Assembly (NCBI GenBank): GCA_964019135.1
Contig: OZ025256.1
Coordinates: forward strand, 38,226,035-38,290,034
DNA length: 64,000 nucleotides
Reading direction: 5' to 3'
Source: Arenicola marina
Taxonomy: Eukaryota; Annelida; Polychaeta; Arenicolidae
Under the pieces are notes generated by a model. The model did no database searches, was not told the DNA's origin, and was given only the letters and a program-made list of their open reading frames with translations. Each line of letters starts with the position of its first letter. The stretch's first letter is position 1. The position numbers and the translations under genes are program-made. This document shows positions 61,301-64,000 of this stretch, in pieces.

Positions 61301-62128
61301 CTCCATGAGAGGAACACGTATTTTTTAAGTTACTGAGCACCGGCAAATACTGGTATACCGTATGAAGTGGAGATAGTGCTGGGAGGAATGGACGGCCAAG
61401 GCTATATAGCAAGCTTACTGGAGGCATAGCTTGGTCACCCGTGGCAGCGAGAACCATTGTTTCAGCATAGCTCAAGTATTTCTCATGCCTAGTGAAAACA
61501 AAGATCCAGGATAAATATGGATGGCGCCGACTATATCTTTAAATCATTCAGTACGCAAGGGGAGGGGGGAGGGGAGGGAGTCTCTCGACTTACTTGGAAT
61601 ATTGATGGCAACCTTTTCGCCTCTCCTCTGTCGAATGTTTCTTGTCAATGTGCTGAAATACAGAAGGCGAAAACCCAATATGGTCATTTGCTTAGCCATA
61701 AAGATATCTGATGCTCGGAATTACAGTCTTGAGCTTTCACCGGAAGGGGCTGGGATATAATCCCAGACCTGCTCAATTGCCGACATGGTCGATTTCTCAA
61801 ATAAATCAACGGAACGGCGTTTTGCGAGATTTGTTGTACAGATTTCCTCGACCGGCCCGCAAAATCTAGAAAAACTAAATTAACGACTATAACTAAACAG
61901 AGAATATCAGTACATAAACAAGTAAATTGGCTTTGATTCCCCTTTCATAAAGTACAAAACTCTAGACCACACAATGATGGGCAGTTAACCTTATTTACTG
62001 TAACTGTCGGGGTGTAACCGGGTGGCGGGGGGTGGAGGGGCCGGTTTGAGGGGGGGGGCCTTACCTGAACCGTGGATGCCCCTGGTAGATGGCCTCTTTT
62101 GGAAAGAACAGAGACCGCGATGCCCCGG
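43043..62128 (-). CDS. GCLC: GCLC, glutamate-cysteine ligase catalytic subunit (12 C-terminal exons; 5' part outside window)
   Basis: The product ligates L-glutamate to L-cysteine using ATP and Mg, the first and rate-limiting step of glutathione synthesis in the cytosol; in animals it pairs with the modifier subunit GCLM. Twelve exons translate in order into a protein that follows human GCLC from about residue 168 to the end: [124 protein letters not shown] and GELMTTARW. All intron phases agree and every intron is GT-AG. Summed length is 1,583 nt (526 residues plus stop). The N-terminal part, including the metal-binding glutamates known in the family, must lie beyond 64,000. Oddities: a long Gly/Pro/Ala-rich C-terminal extension and a 9.7-kb minisatellite in the last intron. 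Confidence 0.96.
43436..44600. repeat. 17-bp minisatellite near the acceptor of GCLC exon L
   Basis: About 68 copies of a 17-bp unit of the type ATGTGAACACTCCATAG, starting about 50 bp from the acceptor. As three units make 51 bp, all minus frames stay open and repeat in 17-residue blocks; this is not evidence of a gene. Sub-blocks of several hundred bp are repeated (compare 43,720-44,050 with 44,210-44,560). Confidence 0.93.
44671..54394 (-). repeat. 52-bp minisatellite made of exon K 3' end plus its 5' splice site, 187 units
   Basis: Each unit read on the minus strand is 46 nt of GCLC coding exon (from TGCAC to CCTCAG) followed by 6 nt of donor (GTAAGG; often GTACGG). Variants spaced 1196, 988 and 2184 bp apart are all exact multiples of 52. 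The total span of 9,724 bp equals 187 x 52, so there is no net insertion or deletion. The unit at the right end is the real exon end. The unit at the left end has a perfect CAG|GTAAGT and joins unrelated intron sequence. Units differ by scattered point variants that recur in blocks, showing higher-order duplication. Read-through from the exon meets an in-frame TAA at the next donor but one. Confidence 0.97.
54349..54472 (-). CDS. GCLC: GCLC exon K (source of the 52-bp array)
   Basis: 124 nt, 41 codons plus one base: [20 protein letters not shown], then [20 protein letters not shown] and S. The polypyrimidine tract of the acceptor is a run of about a dozen C before CCCAG|CCC. The donor is CAG|GTAAGC. 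The last 46 nt, starting at the TGC codon that aligns with human Cys553, are the exonic part of the 52-bp repeat filling the next intron. Confidence 0.94.
55200..55438. repeat. 12-bp-type GC-rich array starting at the exon J donor
   Basis: Degenerate CCCTGACCCCGG-like units fill the intron side of exon J. Nearest the exon they read GTAGGGGTCAG three times on the minus strand, so the donor hexamer itself is part of the repeat. Confidence 0.88.
55439..55566 (-). CDS. GCLC: GCLC exon J
   Basis: 128 nt encoding [13 protein letters not shown] through [15 protein letters not shown]. It aligns with the human EEYTLMSIDTIINGK region. The acceptor is TTGCTAG|GC and the donor AAG|GTAGGG runs straight into a short GGTCAGGGTAGG-type tandem array. 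Confidence 0.92.
55867..55948 (-). CDS. GCLC: GCLC exon I
   Basis: 82 nt encoding [20 protein letters not shown] then FRKDITT plus one base. The acceptor is TTGTCAG|GTG and the donor is ACAT|GTATGT. It aligns with human VDENMKVAQKRDAVLQGMFY. Confidence 0.93.
56085..57245. repeat. 14-bp GC-rich minisatellite in GCLC intron H-I
   Basis: About 80 units of GTGACCGTACCGCC with variants (CCCCCC, GTTACC, GGTACC). It begins about 8 bp from the exon H donor and runs 1.16 kb. Long minus frames across it are periodic and not genes. Confidence 0.95.
57253..57357 (-). CDS. GCLC: GCLC exon H
   Basis: 105 nt, 35 codons: [18 protein letters not shown] through NFVIPISK. The acceptor is CCACAG|GTT and the donor is AAG|GTCAGT. 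A 14-bp GC-rich minisatellite begins about 8 bp after the donor. Confidence 0.95.
57640..57732 (-). CDS. GCLC: GCLC exon G
   Basis: 93 nt, 31 codons: [17 protein letters not shown] then [11 protein letters not shown]. The acceptor is CCTACAG|AAC and the donor is GAG|GTACGC. Confidence 0.95.
58144..58256 (-). CDS. GCLC: GCLC exon F
   Basis: 113 nt encoding [20 protein letters not shown] through DTDHFE. The acceptor is TTTTAG|AT and the donor is GAG|GTAAAG. It corresponds to human [20 protein letters not shown]. Confidence 0.95.
58680..58818 (-). CDS. GCLC: GCLC exon E
   Basis: 139 nt encoding [20 protein letters not shown] and on to KQLVDA. The acceptor TTGCAG|GAG sits at the edge of a 31-33-bp minisatellite. 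The donor GCCG|GTCAGT is weaker than consensus. Confidence 0.95.
58824..59760. repeat. 31-33-bp minisatellite abutting the exon E acceptor
   Basis: About 29 units containing AGAGGGTTAAAGACGAAAAC and CACACACAGACACC. On the minus strand each unit supplies a T/G-rich tract and a CTTTAACCC branch-site-like motif, and the real acceptor TGTGTTGCAG lies at its end. Confidence 0.92.
60090..60275 (-). mobile_element. tRNA-derived SINE-like copy in GCLC intron D-E
   Basis: On the minus strand a tRNA-like head with A-box-like AGTGAAGTGGTTAGCGG (near 60,255) and B-box-like GGTTTTGAATC (60213-60223) is followed by a body. The body section 60,095-60,175 is also present at 33,150-33,230 (shared GGCCAAGGAACC and GCACACAA), so it is a dispersed family. 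Confidence 0.65.
60301..60417 (-). CDS. GCLC: GCLC exon D
   Basis: 117 nt, 39 codons, phase 0 at both ends. It carries [20 protein letters not shown]. The acceptor follows a C-rich tract (TTTCCCCAG|CTG) and the donor is GAC|GTGAGT. A SINE-like copy lies about 25 bp inside the downstream intron. Confidence 0.96.
60899..61116 (-). CDS. GCLC: GCLC exon C
   Basis: 218 nt, 72 full codons. It contains the family signature [17 protein letters not shown] followed by [20 protein letters not shown]. The cysteine after GMGCS aligns with human Cys249, while human Asn247-Cys248 are Cys-Ser here. The acceptor is CATCAG|TT and the donor is GTG|GTGAGT. Confidence 0.96.
61594..61652 (-). CDS. GCLC: GCLC exon B
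   Basis: 59 nt encoding [19 protein letters not shown], with one base shared at each side. The acceptor is TATTTCAG|C and the donor is CCAA|GTAAGT. It aligns with human TLTRNIRHRRGEKVVINVP. The exon is too short to show up as a long open frame, but phase and homology are exact. Confidence 0.93.
62065..62128 (-). CDS. GCLC: GCLC exon A (first visible)
   Basis: 64 nt encoding [20 protein letters not shown] plus two bases of a Ser codon. The acceptor is ACAAG|CC after a C-rich tract and the donor is CAG|GTAAGG. It matches the human segment GGASKSLFFPDEAI. The Ser codon is completed by the first base of the next exon. Confidence 0.9.
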
Positions 62129-64000
62129 CTTGTGGCGTGGGGGGGTGTAAGGGGGTGGTGAACCCGGGCGAACCCAGCCTGCATAGAGAACAGCAAACAC
62201 GTGCTTCAGACTCCACCTCCATAGGCACTGTACATCGACCAAAGTCACACTAAAAAATCATTGCAAGTATCAAGATATATACAGGTTTTCAAGAAAACGG
62301 GAAAAATATGTCAAAAGATATTATTGATAAATGAGAAATAGTATTTGTGATCGTATTTATAGCTTGCATACCTCTCGTAGCATAACGATATTTGAGTGAT
62401 AAAACAATTGTTTTGTGTACGGCATCGTAAACAAAATCTTTGTGACTTAAAAAAAAAACTCTGGTCTGTGTGATTTGTTTTTTTCACTTTTTTTTCTTGC
62501 ACGAGCATATAAGCACTGCTTCTCGGTTTGCGATGATAAATGTAATGTACATGTCTTTTTATATGAAATAAACCTATTATCATTTCGAATTAAGCTAACT
62601 CATTATCATACACAATAAACAGGAAAGATATATTCCTACGCGAACCAAGAAAGAATAAACATACAGTAAAGTCGCATGTGTTGCTGTTCGTTGTAGTGTT
62701 ACATTACAGAAATAGGCCTTTTTACAGTGGCGGATGTAATAGTGAACACTGACTCCCGCACATGAATGGGATGACATGTAATAAGGGACAACCATCACCT
62801 CCCAGTTATCATATTAATTCACACGTGCAAGTACAACACATTTGGCGCATTTCTTTGGTAGCTCGGTGTATCCCGAATTCGGTGGACCGAATACGCAAAT
62901 TACGCATCGGTAAACCGCCCGACACTTCTTTCACCCGGGTATGGGTGCGCGCGCATCCATTCGGTATGCCGATGTGCCCCGTTCTAAACAGCACGGGGCA
63001 TTCGGGAGAAGATGGCGGCTGATGGAAAGGTGATGAGAGTAGGTTGGTTCCAGTGCCCCTTCGTGCACCAGATGTGAACGGTGTGTGCATTTCATTGGAA
63101 TAGGCATATCGCTATAGGCACACCTCGAAGTTGCCCGTCACGTGTTGCGGGTGCCAGGCGGCCCACCGGTCCTGGCCCAAAGAAATGCGCCCACTAGGTT
63201 ACATTATAACATGGGACTCAACCGGCCTCGCCCTGCAACAACACTACAGCTACATCTAATGTGTCTAATAATCTAATGCATTGTAGTTAGATACAAATTG
63301 CGATAAACCACGTCAGTATAATATTACTTGTATCAATGACATCACAGCAGTTGTTGCCTCAGCTAGAGCTAGTTGGATTGGTATTTTATGCCACCCTTGT
63401 AAACACATGTGCTAAGCCGGGATAATGCGATGCGTCAACCAATCAACATGTTCGGAAGCCAAGCGAGGACACGTGTCTGTGGGTCTGAATCTCCTTACGC
63501 TACCAACTGAGGCTTCCACCATGCCATGGGACCATGCGAGGCCAGAAAGTAGGCTAGTGTTCTGTTCTGGTTAACCGTTGACGCTCATTCTTTGTGAGAC
63601 AGGGATTGTCGGGTTGCAATTAATATATTCACAATGCAGTCCCCAAGAGAACCAAATGCGGGTGAGAGGGGAAGGGAGAGAGAGAGAGAGAGTGGTCGGG
63701 GGTGGGGGGGTGGGCATATGTATACTTAGTGTATGGATGCACGTTTATCTCGCTAACCATCCGCCGGACGATGTGGGCCGTGCAATAGCCCCTTGGTTTG
63801 TATGCGGTTATAACAGTAGAGATGTGGGTTGGCTGATGTGGGCCGTGTCAATGTGTGTGTAACGGGGTGTGACTGCAATGAACAACAACAACCCACGCCG
63901 ACAACGAGACGAAATGACGATTCCGCCAGAGACAGTTGGGGGTTGGACCCGCAGACCCAGGGCCAAAACGGATCTATGAATAAGCTTTATTCTGCTGGCA
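62129..64000. other. GCLC upstream intron; nothing else recognised
   Basis: I looked for the preceding GCLC exons (human TITSFPRLGCPGF region) on the minus strand and did not find them. The stretch holds an (AG)n run near 63,680, a CG-rich segment at 62,870-63,020 and a tRNA A-box-like motif on the minus strand at 63,491-63,513 (GCCTCAGTTGGTAGCG), which may be another SINE head. Confidence 0.5.

Noticed and set aside
1-64000. LTR elements, Polinton-like or LINE coding regions
   Set aside because: I found no reverse transcriptase, integrase, capsid or transposase motif in any frame.

Overview
This is a stretch of animal (metazoan) nuclear genome, intron-rich and packed with minisatellites, SINE-like copies and small non-autonomous DNA transposons. 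Two host genes are supported, both on the minus strand, tail to head. A run of exactly 200 N (31840-32039) looks like a scaffolding gap. The abundance of tandem repeats and G/C homopolymers suggests a marine invertebrate such as a mollusc, but the taxon is inference only.

Layout. 1-6.5 kb: a 109-bp satellite, a hAT-type MITE and short tandem arrays. 6.5-17.6 kb: the 5' portion of a SOGA/MTCL1-family coiled-coil gene, as two large coding exons split by a 5.5-kb intron full of repeats and MITEs. 17.6-43 kb: an intergenic region with SINE-like copies, a 355-bp MITE, a three-copy 0.45-1 kb repeat, an array of about 29 TGACGTCA (CRE) sites, a 12-bp satellite, a CCAAT-box array and the gap. 43-62.1 kb: the last twelve exons of GCLC, the catalytic subunit of glutamate-cysteine ligase (first and rate-limiting step of glutathione synthesis). 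The N-terminal part, about 167 residues in human numbering, lies beyond the right edge. 62.2-64 kb: upstream intron sequence with nothing clearly recognised.

The most striking object is a 9,724-bp array (44671-54394) in the last GCLC intron. Its 52-bp unit is 46 nt of the 3' end of the penultimate coding exon plus 6 nt of 5' splice site. The coordinates fit exactly 187 x 52, so the true exon end is followed by about 186 decoy exon ends, nearly all ending in CAG|GTAAG or CAG|GTACG. Only the first donor keeps the reading frame. The array looks like a tandem expansion across an exon-intron junction that has moved the two halves of the ancestral junction 9.7 kb apart. Several other exon ends in both genes also have minisatellites within a few to about 50 bp of the splice site, so splice-junction-anchored arrays may be a wider feature of this genome.
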